From: CAWHQZ01 sp963831645
GTDB taxonomy: Bacteria > Pseudomonadota > Alphaproteobacteria > Rhizobiales > Aestuariivirgaceae
Direction of reading: 5' to 3'
Assembly: GCA_963831645.1 (NCBI GenBank)
Contig: CAWHQZ010000023.1
Location: forward strand, 372,001 to 436,000
DNA: 64,000 bases
Position numbers and translations under genes: made by a program. Of this stretch, positions 15,348-24,780 are shown in pieces. Each line of letters starts with the position of its first letter. Within the stretch, counting starts at the first letter, position 1. Under the pieces are notes generated by a model. That model saw only the letters and a list, made by a program, of their open reading frames with translations, searched no databases and was not told where the DNA came from.

Positions 15348-16166
15348 CTAGCAGATGTTACAGGCGCCGGTGTCGCGGACTGCCGCGATGCGGGCGCCGA
15401 GAGCTTCCTTACCCACAGCGCCATGCTCGATCTTGTCAGCGATCACGAAGGCCGGCGTTCCGTTGATCGCCAGGAGCTCCGCCAACTGATAGTTTCGCGC
15501 GATGGTGGCGGCAATCGTCGGATCGGCCATGTCCGCCTTTAGTTTCTCGACATCAAGGCCCGCCGCAGACGCAATCGCCAACACCGCGGCCTCGCCTTTG
15601 CTGCCCTTGTGCTGCATCAGGGCGTGGTGGAACTCGTTATAGCTGCCCTGTTTCCTCGAGGCCAAAGCGGCCTTGGCCGCGAACTCGGAGCCGGGGCCGA
15701 GGACGGGGAACTCCTTGATCACCAAGCGCAGGTCCTTGTTGTCCTCCACGAGTTGCTGAACTTCCAAGTAGGCGCGCATGCAGTAGCCGCAGTTATAGTC
15801 GAGAAACTCGACCATGGTGATCGTTCCGTTCTGATTGCCCAGCACCAGATCCTCTGCGGAGCGGAACAACGATTTGGCATTGGTTCTAATGACTGAGGCG
15901 GCCCGCGCATCCGCCATTGCGGCTTGGCGACGCTCGAGCTCTTCCATCGCTTCTCGCAGCACTTCGGGATTGGTGAGCAGGTACTCGCGAACGATTCGGC
16001 CTATTTCGCTGCGCTGCGATTCGCTGAAGTCTCCAGCGAGCGACGGCAACGCCAGCCAACAGGCGAGCGCAGCGGCGGCCAGTCGCGCTGGAATTTTTAA
16101 ATTGTTCGACCTTCCCGGGTGTGCATGGCGAAGAGAATCACCAAAAGGCATTGAGATCGGGTCCAT
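15348..16166 (-). CDS. DsbA-family periplasmic thioredoxin with an extra C-terminal CNIC
   Basis: A 272-residue secreted thiol-disulfide protein. A signal peptide lies at about 25-45 (LAAAALACWLALPSLAG). A helical region (REYLLTNPEVLREAMEELERRQ), typical of Com1/DsbA-like proteins of alphaproteobacteria, precedes a thioredoxin fold with active site CGYC in FLDYNCGYCMRAY and a cis-proline loop NGTPAFVI. The last six residues contain a second C-x-x-C (ACNIC), ending on cysteine, which is unusual and could act as a resolving pair. It follows the M48 protease gene by four bases and is probably co-transcribed with it. Confidence 0.9.
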   Translation of the reverse strand: MDPISMPFGDSLRHAHPGRSNNLKIPARLAAAALACWLALPSLAGDFSESQRSEIGRIVREYLLTNPEVLREAMEELERRQAAMADARAASVIRTNAKSLFRSAEDLVLGNQNGTITMVEFLDYNCGYCMRAYLEVQQLVEDNKDLRLVIKEFPVLGPGSEFAAKAALASRKQGSYNEFHHALMQHKGSKGEAAVLAIASAAGLDVEKLKADMADPTIAATIARNYQLAELLAINGTPAFVIADKIEHGAVGKEALGARIAAVRDTGACNIC

Positions 16167-16170
16167 GATC

Positions 16171-17559
16171 CTAGGTCTTCTTTCGATCGATGAAGTTGAT
16201 GATATCGTTGGCGCGAACCCACTCGGGAGACCCTCGCTTCAGCTTCGTGGAGGCTGCCTTCGCCTTCTGGCCTGCAAGTTCGGTGTCACCGCGGCGAAGC
16301 GCGGCTTCGGCGGTCGCCAGATCGGCCAGCGGCACATTGCCCAGCCGCGCAAAGGCAAGGGCCATGTTGGTGTGCAGCGAGGGCGTCTCGCTTTCCGTGC
16401 GTTTGGCGGCCCGAAGTACTTTCAGCGCCGCCTCGGCGTTGCTGCGGCTTTCGCTCTGCAGAAGGGCCTGGGCGAGCATAATGTTGATCAGTCCGTTGCC
16501 CTGGGAAAGCGCGGAAGCCTGTTTGAGCGGAGCCACGGCTTCTTGCGCTCGGCCTCCTTCGAGAAGCGCTTGTCCTTTCAGCTCCCAGAAATAGGCATAC
16601 TTGGGCTGCGCCTTGATGAGTGCATCGATCTCAGGCAAGGCATTCTTGAGATCACCGATCCGAAACGAGGCGATGGCACGCGCGTAGCGGGCAGGCAGGC
16701 TCTTGTCGCTTGTCGGATACCTCTGGAACACCACTTGCGGTCCTGACAGGAAGCCCAGAAGTTTTGCCTGCATGAGTTCATGCCTGAGCATGAGGCTCGC
16801 CGAATCGGCACGATCGTAAAACGGGCTCTTCTTCACCTCCGCTTCGAGGTTGCGAATGCGCTCGAGCGGCATCGGGTGAGACAGCACGTAGGGACTGACG
16901 TTGGTGAGCGAGGCCAACGACTGATTGGCGAGCTTCTGGAACAGGGTGATCATGCCGCGTCCGGACTGTCCGGTTGCGTCGAGGAAGCCGATCGCTGCCT
17001 GGTCGGCAGCGGACTCCTGGGCGCGCACATAGGCCAGCAGGTTGCGCTGAACCAGTCCCTGCGTGCCGAGCATTACGCCCTGGCCGGCTTGGGCGGCTTG
17101 GCCCGAGCCGCTGGCAGCACCGCCCACCATTGCAGCGGCGCCAAGCAGCATGCCGATGATCGCCTGGGTGCTTGCCTTTTCAAGCTGCTGTCCCATGCGT
17201 GCCAGATGTCCGCCGGCGATATGCCCCGTCTCGTGGGCCAGCACGCCGATGACTTCGTTCGGGTTCTTTGACTGGCTCAGAAGCCCCGTATTGATGAAGA
17301 TGCGCTGGCCACCTGCCACGAAGGCATTGATGCTCGGCTGACTTACAAGATAGACGTTTACCGCCGTCTCGTTGATGCCGGCGACCCTGAAAATGGGGCG
17401 CGTATAGGCCCGCATCAGATTCTCAATTTCCGCGTCGCGGATGAGCGGCAAATTCTTGCCCTGTGCTGCCGCCGGTTGGGAGCTTACGAGGAAAAGGCTT
17501 GCAGCGACCCCCACGCAGATCGATTTCAGCGGCACTGTTTGACGCATACAACCTCGCAT
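16171..17559 (-). CDS. M48 zinc metalloprotease with TPR domain (BepA-like)
   Basis: A 462-residue periplasmic protease-chaperone related to BepA/YfgC, which clears stalled outer-membrane proteins. A signal peptide ends near PAAAQ (about 32). The zinc site HETGH lies in VLAHETGHIAGGHLARMGQ. A glycine/alanine-rich membrane-like loop follows, and the C-terminal half consists of tetratricopeptide repeats (LLEGGRAQEAVAPLKQASAL). The upstream ATG (17559) is used; an ATG four codons on (17547) is equally possible. It shares a transcript with the DsbA-like protein, which fits envelope protein quality control. Confidence 0.92.
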   Translation of the reverse strand: MRGCMRQTVPLKSICVGVAASLFLVSSQPAAAQGKNLPLIRDAEIENLMRAYTRPIFRVAGINETAVNVYLVSQPSINAFVAGGQRIFINTGLLSQSKNPNEVIGVLAHETGHIAGGHLARMGQQLEKASTQAIIGMLLGAAAMVGGAASGSGQAAQAGQGVMLGTQGLVQRNLLAYVRAQESAADQAAIGFLDATGQSGRGMITLFQKLANQSLASLTNVSPYVLSHPMPLERIRNLEAEVKKSPFYDRADSASLMLRHELMQAKLLGFLSGPQVVFQRYPTSDKSLPARYARAIASFRIGDLKNALPEIDALIKAQPKYAYFWELKGQALLEGGRAQEAVAPLKQASALSQGNGLINIMLAQALLQSESRSNAEAALKVLRAAKRTESETPSLHTNMALAFARLGNVPLADLATAEAALRRGDTELAGQKAKAASTKLKRGSPEWVRANDIINFIDRKKT

Positions 17560-17635
17560 GGGTTTCCCTGTCCCCTTGCATCTCTCTCATTGCCAAATGC
17601 GGCGAGTTTGAGGCTCGCAGCGGTTGCTCACGGCG

Positions 17636-20197
17636 CTACTCGGTGCGTTTTTGCCACCAACCGCCTTTGCGTGGCGCGCTGCTGCGCTCCACGTTGGCGA
17701 CTGGCGGTGCCCATCTGCGTGCTGGATTTGCCGTCGGTTCCTGCTCAGAAGAGGCAGCCACTGGCTCGGAAGCCGCGTCGACCGACGGCATGATCGGTGA
17801 TTCTGCAGCGGAACCATCGCGTCGCTCATCCTTCTGGGATTCGGCAGGCGCGCGCTGTCCGTCAACCTCGCTCCGGTAAATGCCCGCTTTAGTGCCGCGG
17901 CGCCGTGAACCTCGTCCGTTACGATCCTCGTCTCGCTGATCCGCCGACTCCCCGCGATCAGTCACGCCTTCGCCTTCGAACGCCTTCTCTTCCGCACTGC
18001 CAGCACCCGGGTCTGGATAGGGCTGCCTGCCCGTGCCGGGAATCTCTCCTCGCGCCTCATCGGATGCTGAACTGCCGCGGCCGTTGGTACCGCGCCGCCC
18101 ATGCCGCCCGCGCCGCCCGCGCCGCCGCCCGCGGCGGCGTTCATAGCTCTCGTCATGCACTTCGCCTTCGGTTACGCGCTCAGGTGAATCGGCACCAGCT
18201 TCGTCCTCGGCAGGAGCCTCAACATCGGAATCGGCCGGATCGGTCTCCTCGCTGAGCGCGGTTTCCATCTTGACGGCCTGACCGGGTAGCTGCGCTCTGC
18301 GCGCGGGAGCTGCTCGCTGAGCGCCGAATTCGATGGTGCATTCGGCCGCCTTCACGCTGTCGGAGGGAACGATATAGATGGAAATGCCGAGGTTCTGCTC
18401 GAGAGCAAGCAGGTGCTCGCGCTTCTCATTCAGGATATAGGACGCCACATCGCGGTGGCAGGTGGCGGTCAAGTTCTCTGGTTTGCGGCTCGCGAACTGC
18501 TCCTCGATATTGCGCAGGATCGACAGCGCGCATGACGAAACTGAGCGGATGACGCCGCGGCCTTCGCAGCTCGGACACACCTTGGTCGAGCCCTCGAGCA
18601 TACCCTGGCGGAGACGCTGGCGTGACATTTCGAGAAGTCCGAAGTGGCTGATGCGGCCCACCTGAATACGAGCGCGATCATTCTTCAGGGCTTCCTTCAG
18701 ACGCCTTTCCACGGCGCGGTTGTTTCGCTTCTCCTCCATGTCGATAAAATCAATGACTATCAGGCCGGCAAGATCGCGCAGACGCAACTGCCGCGCGATC
18801 TCTTCGGCAGCCTCCTGATTGGTCCTGAGGGCCGTATCCTCGATGTTGTGTTCGCGTGTCGCCTTGCCGGAATTGATGTCGATCGATACTAGCGCCTCGG
18901 TCTGATTGATGACCAGGTAGCCGCCGGAGGGCAGCGTCACGCTCTGATTGAAAAGACTGTCGAGTTGCGTGTCCACCGGATAGCGCGAGAACAACGGACG
19001 CGTATCCTTGTACAGTTTCACGTTGCGCGCGTGACTTGGCATGAGCATTTTCATGAAGTCCTTGGCGTCGCGGTAGGCGTTCTCGCCGTCGACCAACACC
19101 TCGTCTACATCCTTGGTGTAGAGGTCGCGGATGGAACGCCGGATGAGGTCGCCTTCTTCATAGACCAGACAGGGGGCGGTCGATTTGAGGGTCAGATCGC
19201 GCACACTTTCCCAAAGCCGCATGAGATAGTCATAGTCACGTTTTATCTCGGGCCGCGTTCGTTGCGCACCCGCTGTACGCACGATCAAGCCCATCCCCTC
19301 AGGCACTTCAACGTCGCGGGCCACCTCTTTCAGCCGTCGGCGGTCGCTCGCGTCGGTTATTTTGCGCGAGATGCCGCCGCCGCGCGCCGTATTGGGCATG
19401 AGAACGCAATAGCGCCCGGCCAGCGACAGATAGGTTGTCAGCGCCGCACCCTTGTTGCCGCGTTCTTCCTTGACCACCTGGACCAGAATGACCTGCCGGC
19501 GCTTGATGACTTCTTGAATTTTGTAGTGTCGGCGTTGCTGGCGGCGCAGCCGCTGCGGCAGCTCTTCCAGTGCGTCCTCCGCTCCCACCGACTCCACGGC
19601 CCTGGTTTCAGGGTCCTCGTCGACCGTTTCGACCGAGGACGCTCGCGGCGGTACTTCCTCGCCCGGTTGTTCGCCGCCCGCCGAGGCGGTGGCCGTGACA
19701 TTGGCAGAGGTCCCTGTCGAGGACTCAGCGAATGGCTCCTGCTCTACCTCTCCTGAGGCGAACGCCTCGACCGCTCCCACCGCGTCAGCCGCCGCCATGG
19801 CCGATTCTTCGGCTGGCGCGTCAGGGAGTTCGTCTGAAGCCGCACTGGCCGGCCGGCCTGCACTTCTCGCCCTTTCCGCAGCTTCGAATTCTTCGTCGCT
19901 GCGGCGCGCCTCATCCTCTTCTTGTCGCAAGAGCGCCTGCCGATCGGCAATCGGGATTTGGTAGTAGTCGGGGTGGATTTCGGTGAACGCCAGAAATCCA
20001 TGCCGGTTGCCGCCGTAGTCTACGAAGGCTGCCTGCAACGACGGCTCTACACGCGTTACCTTTGCGAGATAGATGTTTCCCTTTAGCTGCTTGCGCGCAG
20101 CCGATTCAAAATCGAATTCGTCGATACGGTTTCCACGGACCACGACCACCCGAGTCTCCTCGGTATGGGTGGCATCAATAAGCATTTTGCTTCCCAT
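17636..20197 (-). CDS. rne: Ribonuclease E
   Basis: A large (853-residue) endoribonuclease that organises the RNA degradosome. Start ATG 20197 (MGSKMLIDATHTEETRV) has AAGGA nine bases upstream. The S1 domain is split by an acidic, Ala/Glu-rich insertion of roughly 150 residues (about 80-225), typical of alphaproteobacteria. Catalytic aspartates lie in LVSIDINSGKATRE and GLIVIDFIDM, and the zinc-link motif is CPSCEGRG. The C-terminus is disordered and basic (RRRGRRRGRRGRHGRR), a likely RNA- and partner-binding scaffold. A 552-base upstream region suggests a long regulated leader, as RNase E controls its own mRNA in other bacteria. Confidence 0.96.
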   Translation of the reverse strand: MGSKMLIDATHTEETRVVVVRGNRIDEFDFESAARKQLKGNIYLAKVTRVEPSLQAAFVDYGGNRHGFLAFTEIHPDYYQIPIADRQALLRQEEDEARRSDEEFEAAERARSAGRPASAASDELPDAPAEESAMAAADAVGAVEAFASGEVEQEPFAESSTGTSANVTATASAGGEQPGEEVPPRASSVETVDEDPETRAVESVGAEDALEELPQRLRRQQRRHYKIQEVIKRRQVILVQVVKEERGNKGAALTTYLSLAGRYCVLMPNTARGGGISRKITDASDRRRLKEVARDVEVPEGMGLIVRTAGAQRTRPEIKRDYDYLMRLWESVRDLTLKSTAPCLVYEEGDLIRRSIRDLYTKDVDEVLVDGENAYRDAKDFMKMLMPSHARNVKLYKDTRPLFSRYPVDTQLDSLFNQSVTLPSGGYLVINQTEALVSIDINSGKATREHNIEDTALRTNQEAAEEIARQLRLRDLAGLIVIDFIDMEEKRNNRAVERRLKEALKNDRARIQVGRISHFGLLEMSRQRLRQGMLEGSTKVCPSCEGRGVIRSVSSCALSILRNIEEQFASRKPENLTATCHRDVASYILNEKREHLLALEQNLGISIYIVPSDSVKAAECTIEFGAQRAAPARRAQLPGQAVKMETALSEETDPADSDVEAPAEDEAGADSPERVTEGEVHDESYERRRGRRRGRRGRHGRRGTNGRGSSASDEARGEIPGTGRQPYPDPGAGSAEEKAFEGEGVTDRGESADQRDEDRNGRGSRRRGTKAGIYRSEVDGQRAPAESQKDERRDGSAAESPIMPSVDAASEPVAASSEQEPTANPARRWAPPVANVERSSAPRKGGWWQKRTE

Positions 20198-20749
20198 CTT
20201 TGGGTATCCTTGCTGCAATCGGGAAGGAACCCGCCAGCCATTTCCAATCCGGGCTCAAGTCTCGGATGACGGGGCGACCCTATGCGCGTGAAGGGCAAGT
20301 GCAAGGCAGTTGCGCAATGCGGCGACGGTCGGTCGGATCGGCCGTCTCTTGGCGCTGTGGCAGTGCTTGCGATCATTGCCGTTTTTCCTTTGCTTCGGTT
20401 ACTGCCGAAGCGCTCGACTGAACAGGCCGGATACACTCTGTGTCCCGGCCGGGGTTGCCGGGTCCCAGTTCTCGGCCTTACCCCGACGCAACCGCTTGGG
20501 AGCAACGTTTTTGCCCGGATTCCAAACTGGTGCGAAAATACGTCCTCAGATTGCGTGACCGTCTGAGCCACCGCAAGCTCGAAGTAGCTCACTGTTTAAG
20601 GGACAGAGCCATGTTTTGGCAAGTGGATTGCGCTAGGTATCAGCCAGGTATCGCAGGTAACGGCGCTACTTGCGACGGCTCGCCCTGTCGAGGCCGAAAC
20701 CGAAGGTTAACCAACCATGAACTAACTTCGTTGGCGCATATCTGCGGCG
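20198..20749. other. Divergent rne / amiC intergenic region, 552 bases
   Basis: An open frame crosses part of it, but its codon use and translation look unlike a gene. The leftward part would be the rne leader; it contains GC hairpins such as CCCGGC-N7-GCCGGG (20444-20462). Near amiC, TTAA-N7-TGAA (20707-20721) is one base from the CtrA consensus. No known RNA element was recognised. Confidence 0.4.
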
Positions 20750-22156
20750 ATGGACCCTGCAATGCAAGAGGCTTGCCTGAAACTCTTGAACCGACTTCGC
20801 GGTCGGCGTCGGCGACAAGTCGGTGCCTCTCTTGCGGTGAGGCGCTTTGCCGGCGGGTTGTGGCTGCTTGTTGCTGTCCTTGCGCTGCTCGACCAGAACC
20901 GACCCGTCGCGGCGGCTCAAGTGCCGGAAGCGAACGCCACGAGGCTTGCCGGCGACCAGAACCGCACTCGTTTTGTGGCCGACATCAGCCGGAACGTGGA
21001 GTTTAAAGCCTATGCCATTCCGGAACCCTACCGTGTGGTGATCGACCTGGAGGAAGTAGAGTTTCGGCTGCCGGTCGGGATCGGCAGCACCGGCCTCGGG
21101 CTCATACGGGCGTACCGCTACGGTCTCATCGATCGAGGTCGCTCCCGCATCGTGATGGATGCCAAGGGGCCGATCTTGATAGAGAGAGCCTTTATCGTCG
21201 CGCCTGAAAACGGCCAGCCGGCAAGGATCGTCGTCGACGTTACACCCACGGCGCCGGCAACTTTCGCGGCGCTCTACCGGCGGCAGTCGGCCCGCCCTGA
21301 CTCTGCCGACCAGGGTCAGCAAGAAACCGGTCCGTTGATTTCCTCTGCCTTGGCGGTGGACGAAAGTGCCGAATTCGACAATCAGGCAGTTCCACTCCCG
21401 TTACCGCGCCCCGGCAAGGCTGTGCCGCCCCGCCATCGTCAAGTCACCAAGCCTAAGGCGCACGGAGTCCGCACCATCGTGATAGATCCGGGCCATGGTG
21501 GCATCGATCCGGGTGCCCTGGGCAAAAGCGGTACGAAGGAGAAAGAGATCGTTCTTGCCTTCGCCAAGGAGCTCAAAGGACAGCTCGAGCGTGGCAACAA
21601 CTACAAGGTTGTTCTCACTCGCAGCAGCGATACGTTCGTCAGCTTGCGGGATCGGGTACGCATTGCTCGAGAGAACGCCGCAGACCTGTTTATCGTCGTG
21701 CATGCCGACGCAGTACGCAACAAGGCTGTCAGGGGAGCCACCGTCTATACCTTGTCCGAGAAGGCATCGGACGCCGAGGCTGAAGAATTGGCGCACAATG
21801 AAAATAAATCTGACCTCATTGCGGGCGTTGATCTTGGTGAGGAAAGCGATGAAATCGCCGGAATCCTGATCGACCTCGCTCAACGCGAAGCGAAAAACCA
21901 TGCCAGTTTTTTTGCCCGATCGGTTGTGACTGAACTGAAAAAGGCAACGCAATTTACCGGCAAGCCCATGCGCTCGGCCGGCTTCCGGGTGCTGCGTGCT
22001 CCCGATGTACCCTCAGTTCTTCTCGAGCTAGGGTACCTGTCACACAATGCTGACGAAAGTCAGTTGCAATCTCCCCCCTGGCGCGCCAGAATCGCTGCGC
22101 AGATGGTGGGCGCGATCGAAAAGTACTTTGCAACGATTGTGGCTTCCAGCCCATGA
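20750..22156 (+). CDS. amiC: N-acetylmuramoyl-L-alanine amidase with AMIN domain
   Basis: A 468-residue periplasmic amidase that cuts the stem peptide from muramic acid to split septal peptidoglycan. It has an N-terminal secretion signal after a basic stretch (hydrophobic GLWLLVAVLALL, about 42-53), an AMIN septum-targeting domain (about 60-170) and a Pro-rich linker. The Amidase_3 domain runs from about 240, with zinc ligands in IDPGHGGIDPG, KEKEI and IVVHADA. The usual partners follow: PBP1A, then prfB, the conserved Rhizobiales order. Confidence 0.94.
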   Translation: MDPAMQEACLKLLNRLRGRRRRQVGASLAVRRFAGGLWLLVAVLALLDQNRPVAAAQVPEANATRLAGDQNRTRFVADISRNVEFKAYAIPEPYRVVIDLEEVEFRLPVGIGSTGLGLIRAYRYGLIDRGRSRIVMDAKGPILIERAFIVAPENGQPARIVVDVTPTAPATFAALYRRQSARPDSADQGQQETGPLISSALAVDESAEFDNQAVPLPLPRPGKAVPPRHRQVTKPKAHGVRTIVIDPGHGGIDPGALGKSGTKEKEIVLAFAKELKGQLERGNNYKVVLTRSSDTFVSLRDRVRIARENAADLFIVVHADAVRNKAVRGATVYTLSEKASDAEAEELAHNENKSDLIAGVDLGEESDEIAGILIDLAQREAKNHASFFARSVVTELKKATQFTGKPMRSAGFRVLRAPDVPSVLLELGYLSHNADESQLQSPPWRARIAAQMVGAIEKYFATIVASSP

Positions 22157-22215
22157 GCCGGATGGCCGCGCCGATGCCATAATTGACACGTAATCGAAGC
22201 TAAGAGTTCAGCAGA

Positions 22216-22257
22216 GCGGGAGCTGGACAGAGATTGAGGCGGGAGCTGCATAGAGAT
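22216..22257 (+). repeat. Short imperfect direct repeat before mrcA
   Basis: GCGGGAGCTGGACAGAGAT (22216-22234) and GCGGGAGCTGCATAGAGAT (22239-22257) repeat with a 23-base period between amiC and mrcA. They could be an operator or simple duplication; nothing else supports a function. Confidence 0.35.
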
Positions 22258-22300
22258 GATCGGAGCAACTGTGCTTGAAGATGCACATGGCTGAGCGTCT

Positions 22301-23296
22301 ATGCTGAAACTCTTGGGATGGCTCTTTGCTGCGAGTTTTATCGTCTTCTGCGGACTGGCAGCAGGCGCAGGCTACCTTCTGTGGCAGACTCAGCTTGATC
22401 TTCCCGACTATAAGCAGCTTGCCCAGTATGAACCGCGGGTGATGACGCGGGTCCACGCGGGTGATGGTTCGCTGCTTGCCGAATATGCCACGGAGCGGCG
22501 CCTGTTTCTGCCGCATGGTGTCGTTCCCCGGGAACTCATCGAGGCGTTCATATCGGCTGAGGACAAAAGCTTTTATCAACACTCCGGCCTGGACTGGCCG
22601 GGCGTCGGGCGCGCTGTGCTGGTCAACGCGCAAAACATGATCAATGGCGGCAGCAGGAAGTTGGTGGGCGCCTCGACGATCACGCAGCAGGTGGCGAAAA
22701 ACTTTCTTTTGACCAGCGAGCAGACGTGGAAGCGCAAACTCAAGGAGGCGCTTTTGGCGCTGCGCATCGAACAGTCATTCAGCAAGCAGCAGATTCTCGA
22801 GTTGTATCTGAACGAGATATTTCTCGGTCTCAATTCATATGGCGTAGCAGCTGCATCGCTGAACTACTATGGCCGGCCTCTGAGCGGCCTATCGGTGGAC
22901 GAGATGGCATATCTGGCGGCCCTGCCAAAGGGTCCCAACAACTATCACCCCCATAAACGGCATGCCAAGGCCGTCGAACGCAGAAACTGGGTTCTGAGCC
23001 GGATGGCGGACAACGGCTACATCACGCATGAGGAAGCCGAGAAGTTTCAGAAGAAGCCGCTCAACGTAACGCCACGACCGGCTGCGGCACAGGTGTTCGC
23101 CGCGGAAGTCATTTACCGAGGAGGTTCGCCGCGAGGTCATACAGCTTTACGGCGAGGAGAAGCTCTACACTGGCGGCTTGTCTATCCGCGCCACCCTCGA
23201 TCCGAAAATGCAGATCATGGCGCGCCAGGCCCTGACACGCGGCCTGCTCAAGTACGATCGCAAATCCGGTTTTCGCGGTCCCGTTACGCGCATTGA
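22301..23296 (+). pseudogene. mrcA: Penicillin-binding protein 1A, N-terminal (transglycosylase) part, frameshifted
   Basis: First part of class A penicillin-binding protein PBP1A. It has a membrane anchor (about 5-25), then the GT51 glycosyltransferase with catalytic glutamate in SAEDKSFYQHSGLDWPG, STITQQVAKNFLLT and LELYLNEIFLG. Homologous sequence stops at about residue 269 (VFAAE); beyond that the frame is nonsense to 23296. The next frame continues with SFTEEVRREVIQLYGEEKLY, so one extra base at about 23108 breaks the gene. Corrected, the protein would be about 818 residues, the normal length for Rhizobiales. Either a true lesion or a sequence error. Confidence 0.85.
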
Positions 23297-24758
23297 CCCG
23301 GACAGCGAGTGGGCAAGCGAACTCTTGAAGTTGCCTCTTGCCTCGGACCTGCGCCCCTGGACCCTTGCTGTCGTTCTTGAGGTTTCCGGCAACGACGCCA
23401 AAGTCGGCCTGCGGCCACAGCCCTCCGAAGACGGCAAGACCGAGACCGGCGGGGAACAGCTTACGGGCAGCATACCGCTTGAGCTGATGGCGTGGGCGCG
23501 GGCCGGCCAAGCAAACGCTGTGGCAGCCGAGGCAGTAGCACCTGGTGACATCGTGAGCGTCGGCGATGTGATTTATGTCGCGCCTGCCAAAGAAAAAGGA
23601 AAGTACCATCTGGTGCAGTTGCCGGAAATCGAAGGCGCTCTCGTGGCCATGGATCCCCATACTGGTCGCGTCCTCGCGTTGGTCGGCGGGTTCTCCTACG
23701 GCAAGAGCCAGTTTAACCGCGCAGTTCAGGCAATGCGGCAGCCAGGCTCCTCTTTCAAGCCCATCGTGTACGCGGCCGCCCTCGACTCGGGCTACACACC
23801 TTCCTCCGTCGTCATGGATGCGCCGGTCGAGGTCAAGCTCTCAGACGGCACAATCTGGAAGCCACAGAACTATACGAAGAAATTTTACGGTCCCTCGACG
23901 TTGCGCCGGGGTATTGAGCTGTCACGCAATGCGATGACAGTCCGCCTTGCCCAGGAACTCGGCATGAAGAGAGTTTCCGAGCTCGCCGAGCGCCTCGGCA
24001 TCTACGAAAGCATGCCGCAGCATCTTGCAAATTCGCTGGGCTCTGCCGAAACTACGCTGCTTCGCATGGCAACCGCTTACAGCATGTTTGCCAACGGCGG
24101 AAAACGAATCAAGGCGACGCTGATCGATCGCATCCAGGATCGTTATGGCCGCACCGTATTTCGCCACGATCAACGTGCCTGTCTCGGCTGCACCGCCGAA
24201 GACTGGCAGGAGCAGCGAGAGCCGGAAATATCGGACAATCGCGACGAAGTGATGAACCCCTACACGGCGTATCAGATTACATCCATGCTTGAAGGGGTTG
24301 TGCAGCGAGGCACCGGCCAGCGTGCCAAGGCAGTAGGCAAGCCCGTGGCAGGCAAGACGGGGACGTCAAATGAGGAAAAAGATGCCTGGTTCATAGGATT
24401 TACGCCCGACCTGACGGTGGCCGTGTATCTTGGCTATGACCAGCCAAAACCGATGGGCAAGGGATCGACCGGCGGCGAGCTTGCCGCGCCAATTGTCGCT
24501 GACTACATGCAGATGGTTCTCAAGGATGAGCCTGCTACCCCGTTCCGCGTGCCCAGTGGTGTCCAGCTGATTCCGATCGATCCGAATTCCGGCCAGCGCG
24601 CCGCCTACGGTGACCCAAACGTCATTCTCGAGGCCTTCAAACCAGGCGACATTCCGTCCGACCAGACGGTCGTGATCGGGGCCAACATGGCGCCCATCGA
24701 CGGCGAGGCCGCCATCATTGATGGTGGACTGACGGTCGGCACCGGCGGACTCTACTGA
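23178..24758 (+). pseudogene. mrcA: Penicillin-binding protein 1A, C-terminal (transpeptidase) part, frameshifted
   Basis: Second part of PBP1A. Its frame is open from 23109, upstream of the first ATG at 23178, again pointing to one gene. It covers the OB-like linker domain and the transpeptidase, with the SxxK nucleophile in QPGSSFKPIVY, the SRN motif in ELSRNAMTV and the KTG box in AGKTGTSNEEKDAWFIGF. This part makes D,D-cross-links and is the beta-lactam target. Alone it would lack the membrane anchor and glycosyltransferase. prfB follows after 22 bases. Confidence 0.85.
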
Positions 24759-24780
24759 GTTCTGCTGCGTCGCGTTCGAA

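Noticed and set aside
20440..21006. 188-codon frame across the rne-amiC gap
   Set aside because: It runs into amiC in another frame, lacks a ribosome site and has an Arg/Cys/Ser-rich shadow-like translation.
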